Positions 1 to 8,372 of a stretch of 28,078 nucleotides of DNA are shown in pieces. A program made the translations under genes and the position numbers. Below the pieces are notes generated by a model. It saw only the letters and a program-made list of their open reading frames with translations. It had not been told where the DNA came from and made no database searches. Source of the stretch: Ruminococcaceae bacterium UBA5406 (GTDB lineage: Bacteria; Bacillota; Clostridia; Oscillospirales; Acutalibacteraceae); NCBI GenBank assembly GCA_002407675.1, contig DHNW01000007.1, positions 59,776 to 87,853 on the forward strand, read 5' to 3'. Each line of letters begins with the position of its first letter. Within the stretch, counting starts at the first letter, position 1.

Positions 1-20
1 TCACCGCTAAAGCTTTTTTG

Positions 21-50
21 AACTCCCGGCACAGCCGGGAGTTTTCGTTC
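21..50 (+). terminator. Rho-independent terminator of a gene left of the window
   Basis: A perfect 10-bp stem (AACTCCCGGC / GCCGGGAGTT, 3-nt loop) is followed on the plus strand by TTTCGTT. On the minus strand the stem is followed by an A-run, so it should act on plus-strand transcripts entering from the left edge. Confidence 0.7.
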
Positions 51-51
51 T

Positions 52-91
52 ACAAAAATCACTCCGGATGGGAGTTCCATCCAGAGTGATT
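52..91 (-). terminator. Rho-independent terminator of the GH31 gene
   Basis: Inverted repeat 57-71 / 77-91 forms a 15-bp stem read on the minus strand, with one G-U pair and a 5-nt loop, followed by a U-run (plus-strand A's at 54-58). It lies about 50 bp past the GH31 stop and faces the plus-strand terminator at 21-50, so two convergent genes end here. Confidence 0.8.
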
Positions 92-140
92 GACTCGTTA
101 ATTTTTTCAATTATGAGGAAATATTCCGCAGACTGCCGGC

Positions 141-2126
141 TCACTTTCTCAAGAAAACAGGGATACAGTCGATCGGAGCACTGCACTCAATGGTCTGGCC
201 GCCTTCATATTCTTTTCCGTCGTTGACGTTTTCCCAGCATCCCGACGGCAAATAAACCTTTCTTGAAACCTGATCTTCAAAGAGCACCGGCGCAACCAGA
301 TACTTCGAGCCAAACATGTATTGGTCGCTGATATCCCAGCATTTTTCATCGCCGGGGAATTCATAGAACATAGTTCTCATCAGCGGCGCCCCCGTTTGAT
401 GGGCTTCTTTCATAAGATCCAGAAGATATGGTTTCAGGGATAGACGAATTTTGAGGTATTTTTTCATAATCTGAAACGCTTTTTCACCATAGCTCCACAT
501 CTCATTGGGCTGACCGGTGTACAGGTAGCCGCCGCCGTAATCTTTATCCGAAAGCGGGGGAATATCATGGGGATCCCGGTCACCGTGCATCCTCAGCACC
601 GGAGTGAAAACAGCAAACTGGAACCACCGGATCAGCAATTGGACGAAAGCGGGATCGTGAACGTCCCCGCCCATAAAGCCGCCGATATCGGTTGTCCACC
701 ACGGAATCCCCGCCAGGCCCATGTTCAGCCCGGCCATCAGCTGATCGCGGAAAGATTCAAACGTACTACGGACATCACCGGACCAAACAAGCGCGGCATA
801 TTTCTGGCTTCCTGCCCAGGCGCTGCGCACAAGGCTGACAATTTCCGTCTGCCCTTCAGCCCGCAGTCCGTCATAAAAAGTCTTTGTATACAGAAGGGGA
901 TAAATGTTGCTTACTTTGACCGCAGGGCCTAAATAATAGCGGTAATTGTCAAAATCATATTGGGCATAATCCGGTTCCGCATTATCCAGCCAGAACATGT
1001 CAATCCCATATTTATAATAGTTTTCCCTGCATTTGCCCCACACAAAATCCCTCGCTTCGGGGTTCATTGCATCAAAGGAAACACAGTCTCCGTTAAAATC
1101 ATAGGTCTGTATGGTTCCCCGCTCGGTCCGGATCAGCAGACCGCGGTCGAACATCTCCTGAAAATTCTTGCTCTTGCGGTCGACGGACGGCCAAACGGAA
1201 ACCATAACCCGTACACCCATAGAATGCAGTTCGTCCACCATGGCCTTCGGATCCGGCCAGTATTCGGGGTCAAAACACCAGTCGCCCTGCCGCGTCCAGT
1301 GAAAGAAGTCAATGACGATAACGTCCAGCGGGATTCCCAGTTCTTTATACTTTCTGGCTACCTGCAGCACTTCTTTCTGTGTGCGGTAGCGCAGTTTGCA
1401 CTGCCAGAGCCCCAGCACATTTTCCGGCATCATAGGGGCGCGCCCGGTTACCTCCGTATAGTTTTTGACCATCGCGGCAGGTGAATCGTCCGCCGTAATC
1501 CAGTAATCAATCTGATCGGATGCTTCGGCATGCCATTCGGTATAATTTTTCCCAAACATGACTTTCCCAACGGCCGGGTTATTCCACAGAAATCCGTACC
1601 CGAGATTTGACACGGCAAACGGAATGGACACCTGAGAGTTTCTCTGGGCTAATTCCAGCACACATCCCTTTTGGTTTAGATAAGCGTGCTGATACTGCCC
1701 CATCCCGTAAATTTTCTCCCCGTCATTGCCCTCAAACCGGACATTTAGCTGATAACTGTCTCCGCCTGCAATCGGTTTAAATTCCCGGGCAATCACTTTC
1801 AGGCAGCTGCTTTCCCGGCTCTCCGTTCCTCCATAGCTGCGGTAATATTCTCTGAGTATCATTTTGTTTTCTTTATAAAAAGTAATAACACCGGCAGCAT
1901 TGACATGGGCACTGATTTTTCCGTTCCGGATCGACGCAGTGCCGTCGGAAAGGGAAATATCTGAATTTCTCGGGCTGGTTCCGGACAGCGCCCAGTCGTT
2001 TCCGCTGAAACCGGCGTTCTGTGTGGAACGTACGCGCAGGGCATTTTCCCCCCACGCTTCTATCTTAAGAATTTCATTTTGCTGCTTTCCCAGCAAAGCC
2101 TGGCCTTTTTTTGAAAAAAACATCAT
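141..2126 (-). CDS. Glycoside hydrolase family 31, alpha-xylosidase/alpha-glucosidase type
   Basis: The 661-residue protein has no signal peptide, so it should be cytoplasmic. It has the GH31 layout: N-terminal beta-sandwich (about 20-230), catalytic TIM barrel (about 235-560) and C-terminal beta domains. The nucleophile is visible in FWLDNAEPD (Asp381), the WLDxxEP form seen in alpha-xylosidases of the XylS/YicI group. The general acid/base is in WSGDVRSTFESF (Asp451), and RMHGDRDP (near 530) is another conserved active-site segment. It most likely removes alpha-linked xylose or glucose from oligosaccharides imported by the divergent ABC transporter at 2968-6749; the exact linkage cannot be read from sequence. 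Start: two adjacent ATGs (2126 and 2123) follow a GGGGTGG ribosome-binding site. A 17-bp-spaced promoter lies upstream and a terminator at 52-91. Confidence 0.9.
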   Translation of the reverse strand: MMFFSKKGQALLGKQQNEILKIEAWGENALRVRSTQNAGFSGNDWALSGTSPRNSDISLSDGTASIRNGKISAHVNAAGVITFYKENKMILREYYRSYGGTESRESSCLKVIAREFKPIAGGDSYQLNVRFEGNDGEKIYGMGQYQHAYLNQKGCVLELAQRNSQVSIPFAVSNLGYGFLWNNPAVGKVMFGKNYTEWHAEASDQIDYWITADDSPAAMVKNYTEVTGRAPMMPENVLGLWQCKLRYRTQKEVLQVARKYKELGIPLDVIVIDFFHWTRQGDWCFDPEYWPDPKAMVDELHSMGVRVMVSVWPSVDRKSKNFQEMFDRGLLIRTERGTIQTYDFNGDCVSFDAMNPEARDFVWGKCRENYYKYGIDMFWLDNAEPDYAQYDFDNYRYYLGPAVKVSNIYPLLYTKTFYDGLRAEGQTEIVSLVRSAWAGSQKYAALVWSGDVRSTFESFRDQLMAGLNMGLAGIPWWTTDIGGFMGGDVHDPAFVQLLIRWFQFAVFTPVLRMHGDRDPHDIPPLSDKDYGGGYLYTGQPNEMWSYGEKAFQIMKKYLKIRLSLKPYLLDLMKEAHQTGAPLMRTMFYEFPGDEKCWDISDQYMFGSKYLVAPVLFEDQVSRKVYLPSGCWENVNDGKEYEGGQTIECSAPIDCIPVFLRK

Positions 2127-2219
2127 TCCACCCCATTTATGATTTTGAACTGACGCCAGTCTGACATCCGGATAATCTGCACACCCCGAAAGGAACTGGC
2201 GCTCTGAACCATTTTAATT

Positions 2220-2248
2220 ATTATTGTACTACATAATCTTTTGAACAA
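2220..2248 (-). promoter_or_regulatory. Putative sigma-A promoter for the GH31 gene
   Basis: On the minus strand, TTGTTC (2248-2243) and AATAAT (2225-2220) are separated by 17 bp, about 95 bp upstream of the GH31 start. The match is moderate and no second promoter is obvious. Confidence 0.4.
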
Positions 2249-2552
2249 AACCACAGAAATTAGAAATATTTAATGTACAAATTAGCGATTTATGTCTTTC
2301 GTTCTTCACTTGAATTTTCAATAACAAAAAAGCTGTACCTAAAATTTTCCTGCATCTATAGCTTATATTTGTTTCGTAATAAAATTAAGAGGCCATATGA
2401 AGACAATCTTCGGCAGGAAAATTATCTTCTCCGGCCCAACAGGGCCGTGGATTTCTGCTTCTATGAGCTGAATGCAAAGAAGAAGCCATAAATTCAGCAA
2501 ACTATAAAATCTTTGGCAGCTGGAACGAAATATTTAGATATAATTAAGAATA

Positions 2553-2584
2553 TTGAAAACGAAAACGTTTTAGTAAATTATAAT
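2553..2584 (+). promoter_or_regulatory. Promoter region with LacI/CcpA-type operator
   Basis: The perfect palindrome AAAACGTTTT (2562-2571) has the centre typical of LacI-family operators, including CcpA cre sites. It lies between TTGAAA (2553-2558) and TATAAT (2579-2584). The spacing is 20 bp, longer than ideal, so the -35 box is uncertain. It is about 385 bp upstream of the permease operon and suggests substrate or catabolite control. Confidence 0.45.
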
Positions 2585-2710
2585 GTATATAGAATAATAA
2601 TGTTCCATATATTTCTAAAATTGTTTGTATATGCTTTTTTTTGCAAAACTAATATCAATAATTTTGAATTATGCATTAAAAACTAGTGAAAGAGCATTAT
2701 AATGATACCA

Positions 2711-2723
2711 GAAAACGATTTAG
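2711..2723 (+). promoter_or_regulatory. Second copy of the operator-like sequence
   Basis: GAAAACGATTTAG (2711-2723) differs at one base from GAAAACGTTTTAG at 2561-2573. Two near-identical sites 150 bp apart upstream of a sugar transporter fit a LacI-family repressor that can loop DNA, or paired cre sites. Confidence 0.35.
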
Positions 2724-2967
2724 ATGCTATTAACCTCATTATTTGAGATCTTCAACATGTCAACTATTAAAGCTATTGTCCTAAAACTCGGCCTGTCGAT
2801 TTTGACAGCCAGCAAGACACAGATCAGCTCAACGTCAGCGAAGCCGTATGCTAAAAAAATCTTGAAAGTGGCTGAAAAGCTGCAAAATGATGCAATTGTG
2901 CGTTTTGAATTTGCTCCGTCTGATGGTTAGAATTATCAGACCGTCTTAAACCAAGGAGGTTACAGGA

Positions 2968-3909
2968 ATGAATTCTGCTAATACCGCAAAAAGAGCACCC
3001 GCAAAGAAAAGCAAATGGGAATCCTATAAACTGTTTCTAATGATTGTGCCATTTTTGGCTATCATGTTCATTTTTACATATCTTCCTCTCTATGGATGGA
3101 TATACGCGTTTTACGATTACACACCGCCGCTGAAGCTTTCGCAGTGCCCATACGTTGGATGGAAATGGTTTAAATTTTTGTTTATGAATTCTACGCAGGT
3201 CACGGAGTTTCTTAAAGTTATGCGCAACACATTTGCCATGAGCGGCCTTGGAATTCTGACGTCCCCACTGTCAATGATCTTTGCAATTTTTCTGAACGAA
3301 ATCCATTGCCAGAGCCTGAAAAAAACAGTGCAGACGCTGACCACGCTGCCGAATTTTATCAGCTGGGTTTTGGTTTATTCTGTCGCGTTCTCCCTGTTTT
3401 CAAGCACAGGCATGGTGAACAACGTGGGTCAGTCGCTTGGGCTCCTTTCGCAGCCGATTCATTTTTTGGACAGCGATAATCACACGTGGCTTTCCATGCT
3501 TTTGTGGGGCATTTGGAAAGGCCTCGGCTGGGGTGCCATTATGTATTTGGCCTCCCTCGCGAGCATTGACCAGGAACTTTATGAAGCCGCAAAAGTGGAT
3601 GGTGCAAACCGGTTTGACCTGATATGGCATATCACAATTCCGGGGCTGCTCCCTACATACTTTGTTCTGCTGATGCTCTCGGTGGCCAACTTCCTTTCCA
3701 ACGGGCTCGATCAGTATTATGTCTTCCATAATTCCTTTAATATGGATCATATTCAGGTTCTGGACCTGTATGTTTACAATCTTGGGCTTGGGAATGGGAA
3801 CTACGCCCTCTCCACCGCCCTCAGCATGATGAAGAGTATTGTGAGCGTTGTTTTGCTTTTCGTCGTTAATACGCTTTCAAAAGTAACGCGCGGCGAATCA
3901 ATCGTATAA
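2968..3909 (+). CDS. ABC sugar transporter permease, LplB type
   Basis: The 313-residue integral membrane protein has about six transmembrane segments. The first (about 22-42) is followed by PLYGWIYAFYDY, typical of the LplB/MalF-like subunits of family-1 carbohydrate importers. The cytoplasmic EAA loop that docks with the ATPase is clear: EAAKVDGANRFDLIWHITIP (about residues 206-225). It should form a heterodimer with the next gene product and pass an oligosaccharide delivered by the lipoprotein at 4947. The start is supported by AAGGAGG 9 bp upstream. The next gene follows after 13 bp. No ATP-binding subunit is encoded nearby, which is usual for this group because a shared MsmX-like ATPase serves several importers. 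Confidence 0.92.
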   Translation: MNSANTAKRAPAKKSKWESYKLFLMIVPFLAIMFIFTYLPLYGWIYAFYDYTPPLKLSQCPYVGWKWFKFLFMNSTQVTEFLKVMRNTFAMSGLGILTSPLSMIFAIFLNEIHCQSLKKTVQTLTTLPNFISWVLVYSVAFSLFSSTGMVNNVGQSLGLLSQPIHFLDSDNHTWLSMLLWGIWKGLGWGAIMYLASLASIDQELYEAAKVDGANRFDLIWHITIPGLLPTYFVLLMLSVANFLSNGLDQYYVFHNSFNMDHIQVLDLYVYNLGLGNGNYALSTALSMMKSIVSVVLLFVVNTLSKVTRGESIV

Positions 3910-3922
3910 AGGAGGTAAGCGC

Positions 3923-4873
3923 ATGGCTGCATTAACTAAAGAAAATCCTGCCGGCACGGTGCTTCGCAAAAGGAAAAAATACACGGCAGGTAATATTATT
4001 TTCAATATAATCAATTATACCATTTTTATTATTTTAACAATTTTATGCGTCTACCCGTTTTATTACCTGTTTATCAATACCATCAGTTCAAACCAGCTGA
4101 GTGCAAACGGCGAGATCAACTGGTTCCCACGAAAAATCCAATGGACTAACTACGCAAATGTTTTTAAACTGTCCGGTCTGCCAAACGCTTTCTTAATCTC
4201 GATCCTCAGGACAGCCATCGGAACCCTCTTAACGGTTGCCGCGTCAGCATACCTTGGATATATGTTCACACAAGAAAAGATGTGGAAACGAAAATTCTGG
4301 TACCGGTTTGTCGTTATCACAATGTACTTCAATGCCGGATTAATCCCAGGTTTTATTATTAACTATAATCTCGGCCTGGTAAATAACTTTTGGGTTTATA
4401 TTCTTCCGGCGGTTGTGCAGCCATTCAACATTATTCTGGTAAAAACCTACATAGAATCCACGCCAAAATCGCTCCAGGAAGCAGCCCAAATTGACGGCGC
4501 CGGCGTTTTGGAGATCTTTGGGAAAATTGTGCTGCCAATCTGCACGCCGATTCTCGCAACAATAGCCATTTTTTCCGCTGTCGGCCAATGGAATTCTTTT
4601 CAGGATACATTGATCTATATAACAGATTCCAAACTTTATTCGCTGCAATATCTGCTCTATACCTATATTAATGAAGCAAATTCTTTAGCCACCTTGATCC
4701 AAAACAGCCCTGGTCTGAGCGGAAGCGCGATTGCCAACCTTGCAACGAAGCAGACACCGACTTCCATTCAGATGACGGTTTCCATTATCGTCACCATTCC
4801 AATTTTGATTGTTTATCCTTTCTTCCAGCGGTATTTTGTAAAAGGCATCATGATTGGCGCCGTAAAAGGATAA
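3923..4873 (+). CDS. ABC sugar transporter permease, YtcP/LplC type
   Basis: The 316-residue second permease of the importer has a basic N-terminus, then a transmembrane segment near 28-50 (IINYTIFIILTILCVYPFYY) and further membrane segments. The EAA loop reads EAAQIDGAGVLEIFGKIVLP (about 191-210). The C-terminus ending in QRYFVKGIMIGAVKG is characteristic of the YtcP/LplC family. It is 13 bp downstream of the LplB-type partner, with its own AAAGGAGG site, so the two are cotranscribed. Length and motifs look complete. Confidence 0.92.
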   Translation: MAALTKENPAGTVLRKRKKYTAGNIIFNIINYTIFIILTILCVYPFYYLFINTISSNQLSANGEINWFPRKIQWTNYANVFKLSGLPNAFLISILRTAIGTLLTVAASAYLGYMFTQEKMWKRKFWYRFVVITMYFNAGLIPGFIINYNLGLVNNFWVYILPAVVQPFNIILVKTYIESTPKSLQEAAQIDGAGVLEIFGKIVLPICTPILATIAIFSAVGQWNSFQDTLIYITDSKLYSLQYLLYTYINEANSLATLIQNSPGLSGSAIANLATKQTPTSIQMTVSIIVTIPILIVYPFFQRYFVKGIMIGAVKG

Positions 4874-4946
4874 CAGGGAAGTAATAGCCCGAAAAGGCTT
4901 TACGAAGGATATTTTTGCACTAAATTTAGAAGGAGGAATCAACTTT

Positions 4947-6749
4947 ATGAAAAAGTTGAGCAAACAAATTTTCAGCGGTTTACTCGTTTCTGCTCTGATT
5001 CTAAGCCCGCTGGCCGGGTGCGCCAATACGTCATCCGCTTCCAGTAAAGCCAAGCAGGGGGCATCCACGGATGCGTCTGCTGCTTCCCAAACAAGTGCAG
5101 GCACAACAAGCAAAAAATATGAGAAAACTATTGAAGCAACGGTATTTGATTCGCAGGCCAATTACCAGGGCGTCCAAACCGGTTGGTTTGGAAAAATTGT
5201 AAAAGATAAATTCAATATGACTCTCAATCTGATTGCACCGAATGTCGCCGGCGGCGGTGACACCCTGTTTAAAACACGTTCGGCAGCAGGAAACCTCGGC
5301 GATATTATAATGATTGGATCCGAAAATGGCCGCCTTTCTGATACTGCAAAGGCAGGGCTTCTCGTTGATCTGACAGACAAAATTAATAACTGCCCGAACC
5401 TCTCCCAATATCCCAAAGCCACCGAAATGGTAAAAGGTCTGGTAACGGATGGAAAAGTTTATGCGATGCCAAGTCAGGTTTCCAAACAAAACCCCACTAC
5501 GCCGTCCGAAGGATATGACCTTACTTACGGCCCTTATATCCGCTGGGATTACTACACGGCGATGGGAAGCCCGGAAATCAACTCCATGGATGACCTGCTG
5601 AATGTTCTGAAAGACATGCAGAAAAAATATCCAAAAAGCGATTCCGGCAAAAAGACGTACGCCTTTTCGTTCTTTAAGGACTGGGACGGAAACATGATGT
5701 GCTGTGCTAAGAACCTTCTTTGCTGTGTTAATGGTTACGATGAGCAGGGATTCCAGTTCCTTTCTGCCGACGGGAAAACTGAGCAAAGTATTATTGATGA
5801 AGATTCTTATTACGTGAAGGCCCTGAAATACATGTACAAGGCCAATCAGATGGGCCTTGTGGATCCGGATTCCACCACACAGAATTACGACACCATGTAT
5901 TCAAAATATCAGGACGGCCAGATTTTGTATTCCATGTGGCCGTGGCTTGGGCAGGCAGCCTACAACACACCGGCACACAAAAAGGCTGGAAAAGGGTTTA
6001 TGCTGGCTCCTGTAAAAGGTATCAAAATCTTCTCCTACGGCTGCAGCCAAGCCGGCAACAAATATGTAATCGGCATTGGCTCGAAAGCACAGGATCCGGG
6101 CAGGATGCTTGACTTTATCGATTGGCTCTATTCCCCGGAAGGTGTAGAAATGTCCTGTTCACAAACGGCCGGAAGCTGTGGACCAAAAGGTTTGACTTGG
6201 GAAATGAAAGACAACAAACCCGTTCTGACCGATTTCGGCAAACAAGCACTCTCGGGCGAAAAAATCAATGTGCCGTCCAAATGGGGAACCGGAACCTGGA
6301 AAAACGGCATTTCTCAACTGAACTTCCAGGCCGTTCAGGCCACGGACACCGATCCGAATACCAACTGCTCCTATAACTACACTCTGTGGGATTCTTACCT
6401 GGAAGACAACAAAACCCCGCTGGACACCTCATGGCAAACAACAATGAAAGCAAAAACAACACTCGAATACCTGAAACAGAATGACGCTTATGTAGTTGCT
6501 CCAGGCAACGCATATGTTCCGGAAGCCGCCGGGACAGAAATCGATACCCTGCAGAATCAGTGCAAAGCCATCATCATTCAGGATTCCTGGAAAATGGCAT
6601 TTGCAAAGGATGAATCGGAATTTAACTCGCTGCTGCAGCACATGCAAAAAACTGTCAAAGGACTCGGATATGATAAAGTCCTTGCCTTTGACCAGAAGAT
6701 TTCGGATAACTATAAGGATGCCCGCGAAAAGGCAACGCAGGGTTCATAA
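4947..6749 (+). CDS. Extracellular sugar-binding lipoprotein, LplA type
   Basis: The 600-residue protein starts with a lipoprotein signal peptide: MKK, a hydrophobic core and the lipobox LAGC with Cys25 as lipidation site. A Ser/Ala/Thr-rich linker (about 28-55) tethers the binding domain. The body resembles the large LplA-like family-1 solute-binding proteins that partner with LplB/YtcP permeases, with many aromatic residues suited to sugar stacking. It should capture the oligosaccharide outside the cell and deliver it to the two permeases. It starts 73 bp after the second permease, with AGAAGGAGG upstream. A strong bidirectional terminator follows at 6770-6826. The family assignment is solid; the ligand is not known, though the divergent GH31 enzyme points to an alpha-glycoside. 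Confidence 0.88.
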   Translation: MKKLSKQIFSGLLVSALILSPLAGCANTSSASSKAKQGASTDASAASQTSAGTTSKKYEKTIEATVFDSQANYQGVQTGWFGKIVKDKFNMTLNLIAPNVAGGGDTLFKTRSAAGNLGDIIMIGSENGRLSDTAKAGLLVDLTDKINNCPNLSQYPKATEMVKGLVTDGKVYAMPSQVSKQNPTTPSEGYDLTYGPYIRWDYYTAMGSPEINSMDDLLNVLKDMQKKYPKSDSGKKTYAFSFFKDWDGNMMCCAKNLLCCVNGYDEQGFQFLSADGKTEQSIIDEDSYYVKALKYMYKANQMGLVDPDSTTQNYDTMYSKYQDGQILYSMWPWLGQAAYNTPAHKKAGKGFMLAPVKGIKIFSYGCSQAGNKYVIGIGSKAQDPGRMLDFIDWLYSPEGVEMSCSQTAGSCGPKGLTWEMKDNKPVLTDFGKQALSGEKINVPSKWGTGTWKNGISQLNFQAVQATDTDPNTNCSYNYTLWDSYLEDNKTPLDTSWQTTMKAKTTLEYLKQNDAYVVAPGNAYVPEAAGTEIDTLQNQCKAIIIQDSWKMAFAKDESEFNSLLQHMQKTVKGLGYDKVLAFDQKISDNYKDAREKATQGS

Positions 6750-6769
6750 GTCCTGCAATTATTGTAAAA

Positions 6770-6826
6770 CATAAAAAGCCGGGACAGTTTGACCGCTATG
6801 CGGCAGAACTGTTCCGGCTTTTTATG
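6770..6826. terminator. Bidirectional terminator between the transporter and YesMN
   Basis: A long inverted repeat begins CATAAAAAGCCGG and ends CCGGCTTTTTATG, with matching ACAGTT/AACTGT inner arms. The stem has A-runs on one side and T-runs on the other, so it can stop transcription from both directions. It sits between the convergent binding-protein gene and the response-regulator gene. Confidence 0.85.
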
Positions 6827-6857
6827 GATCGCTCTCACGGAGATCCCTCACCGATGC

Positions 6858-8372
6858 TTACACCTTTCCCTGAACGCTCTTCCGATATTCCAGGGGGCTT
6901 TTCCCTTCAACTTTATGAAATTTAATGTAGAAATAATCGATATTCTCATAACCAACCCGCTGGGATATTTCATAAACTTTTAAATTGGTACCGGACAGCA
7001 GTTCCCTGGCATGCTGAATCCGGACTCTATCCAAATAAGAATGGAAGCTCTCCCCCAAACCGCTTTTCAAGATCTTGCCGAGGTAAGCACTGTTATACCC
7101 GAATGTTTGGGCTAAAGATTCGATCTTCACATTTTTAAAATAATTATCTTCAATATAGATTTTTACACGGTCAACTAAGCTATGATTTTCAATGCGGAAA
7201 ATACTTTTGATAATATCATGAAAATTTTCTTTCATGAAATCAAAAATTTCATATAGCCTTGTTTTACTGCTAATGATAGAAATTAGTTCTGTATCATCCT
7301 TATACTTTAAATTTTCCTGTTTATAATTTTCCAGTATGTAATTTTTGATCTGAACACAGATCGTTATGACCATATTGATTGCATAATCGGGTGAAATCTC
7401 CACATGGGTCAGCTTGTCATACAGCTCATCCAGCAGCCCGCATATTGATTTGAAATTACATGCCAGAGTAGAAATATACAGTTTTTCTACATAGTTGTGA
7501 AGTTTGATTTTATTGAGATCAAAAGGTTTCAACAATTCGGGAATTTTTTCACGGACAACGGTCTGACGCTTTTCAAAGAAAAATTTTCGGGAATCTATTT
7601 TTGCAGCGTCACAATAGGAAAGGGAAACTTTATCCACGGAATCGACCTCTCGGCCGACCGAAAGAAAGATTCCGCCTTCACGGACGCTGTCGGCAATTTG
7701 ATTAAATTTTCGGATTATTTTGCTGCCTTTCAGCAAAAAGACGTCTGTTTTGTCGACCGGTATGGTTTCAGCCGACTGTGTTCGAAACAGTTTTTCGAGT
7801 TCTCGGCCCTGACGGGATTCCATAAAATCGCGGGATTTTTTCTCCGGAATAACAACCAGATAACGGTCTGCTTTCAGTTCCAGGGTCCGCATTGTTTCAT
7901 CACTGCCGGCCGGCAGTGTTTTTCCGGAAAGGATGTCGCACAAAACCGTGTTCCGCGCTTTTTCCAGCACCAGGTTTCTTTCTTGCGATTCATGCTGTTC
8001 TTTTTTTATTTTTTCCCGTATTTTAGCGACGGCGTTTGTCAGTTCATCTTCGTCGATTGGTTTTAAAAGGTAGGTTTCAACCCCGCACCGGATAGCGCTT
8101 TGGGCATACTGAAAATCTGAATATCCGCTCAGGATGATGATTTTCCCATTCCACCCCTTGCTTCTCGCCGCCCTGGCACACTCAAGCCCGTGCATTTTGG
8201 GCATCCGGATATCCAATAAAACAAGGTCGGGCTTCAGGCAAAGGATTTTCTGAAGGCACTGGTCGCCGTTTGCCGCCTCGCCGCAGACCTCAAAGCCGAG
8301 CGCTTTCCAGTCAATTATTCTTTTCAGCCCCTCCCTCACATCCGGTTCGTCGTCAGCAATCAGGACTTGCAT
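6858..8372 (-). CDS. YesN-type response regulator (REC + AraC HTH)
   Basis: The protein has 504 residues from the chosen start. An N-terminal receiver domain (about 1-120) has the acidic pair in LIADDEPD, phospho-acceptor Asp54 in LLDIRMPKMHG and Lys in LLKPIDEDEL. A long middle region without a clear motif follows. The C-terminal AraC/XylS double helix-turn-helix (about last 100 residues) includes FGYNSAYLGKILKSGLGESF and VGYENIDYFYIKFHKVEGKSPLEYR. The start is set at 8372 because ATG there gives MQVLIADDEPD and is preceded by AAAGGGTGG; an upstream in-frame ATG (8426) would add an arginine-rich extension lying inside the kinase gene. It overlaps the kinase by 20 bp, implying translational coupling. 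It probably activates a nearby carbohydrate operon, most simply the transporter. Confidence 0.9.
   Translation of the reverse strand: MQVLIADDEPDVREGLKRIIDWKALGFEVCGEAANGDQCLQKILCLKPDLVLLDIRMPKMHGLECARAARSKGWNGKIIILSGYSDFQYAQSAIRCGVETYLLKPIDEDELTNAVAKIREKIKKEQHESQERNLVLEKARNTVLCDILSGKTLPAGSDETMRTLELKADRYLVVIPEKKSRDFMESRQGRELEKLFRTQSAETIPVDKTDVFLLKGSKIIRKFNQIADSVREGGIFLSVGREVDSVDKVSLSYCDAAKIDSRKFFFEKRQTVVREKIPELLKPFDLNKIKLHNYVEKLYISTLACNFKSICGLLDELYDKLTHVEISPDYAINMVITICVQIKNYILENYKQENLKYKDDTELISIISSKTRLYEIFDFMKENFHDIIKSIFRIENHSLVDRVKIYIEDNYFKNVKIESLAQTFGYNSAYLGKILKSGLGESFHSYLDRVRIQHARELLSGTNLKVYEISQRVGYENIDYFYIKFHKVEGKSPLEYRKSVQGKV

Larger units (their letters stand above)
2249..2967. other. 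AT-rich spacer with possible decayed coding fragments
   Basis: This is the longest stretch without a convincing gene. Most of it is much richer in A+T than the flanking genes. Two patches look less random: 2403-2491 (ends FCFYELNAKKKP-stop) and about 2785-2930 (ends AIVRFEFAPSDG-stop). In the second patch two overlapping plus-strand frames both give plausible amino acids: one reads RPVDFDSQQDTDQLNVSEAVC then stops, and the neighbouring frame continues KKILKVAEKLQ. That pattern suggests the frameshifted tail of a former gene. Neither patch has a good ribosome-binding site, so I do not call them genes. The spacer also carries the operators described separately. Confidence 0.35.

Noticed and set aside
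960..1484. 174-codon plus-strand open frame
   Set aside because: Antisense to the catalytic barrel of the GH31 enzyme; no RBS or recognisable domain.
2273..2491. 72-codon plus-strand frame in the spacer
   Set aside because: AT-rich start, no RBS; only the last 30 codons look coding, so it is described as a possible remnant.
2724..2930. 68-codon plus-strand frame before the permease operon
   Set aside because: No RBS, and the plausible protein sequence is split between two frames, more like decay than a gene.
5031..5786. 251-codon minus-strand open frame
   Set aside because: Antisense to the sugar-binding lipoprotein gene.
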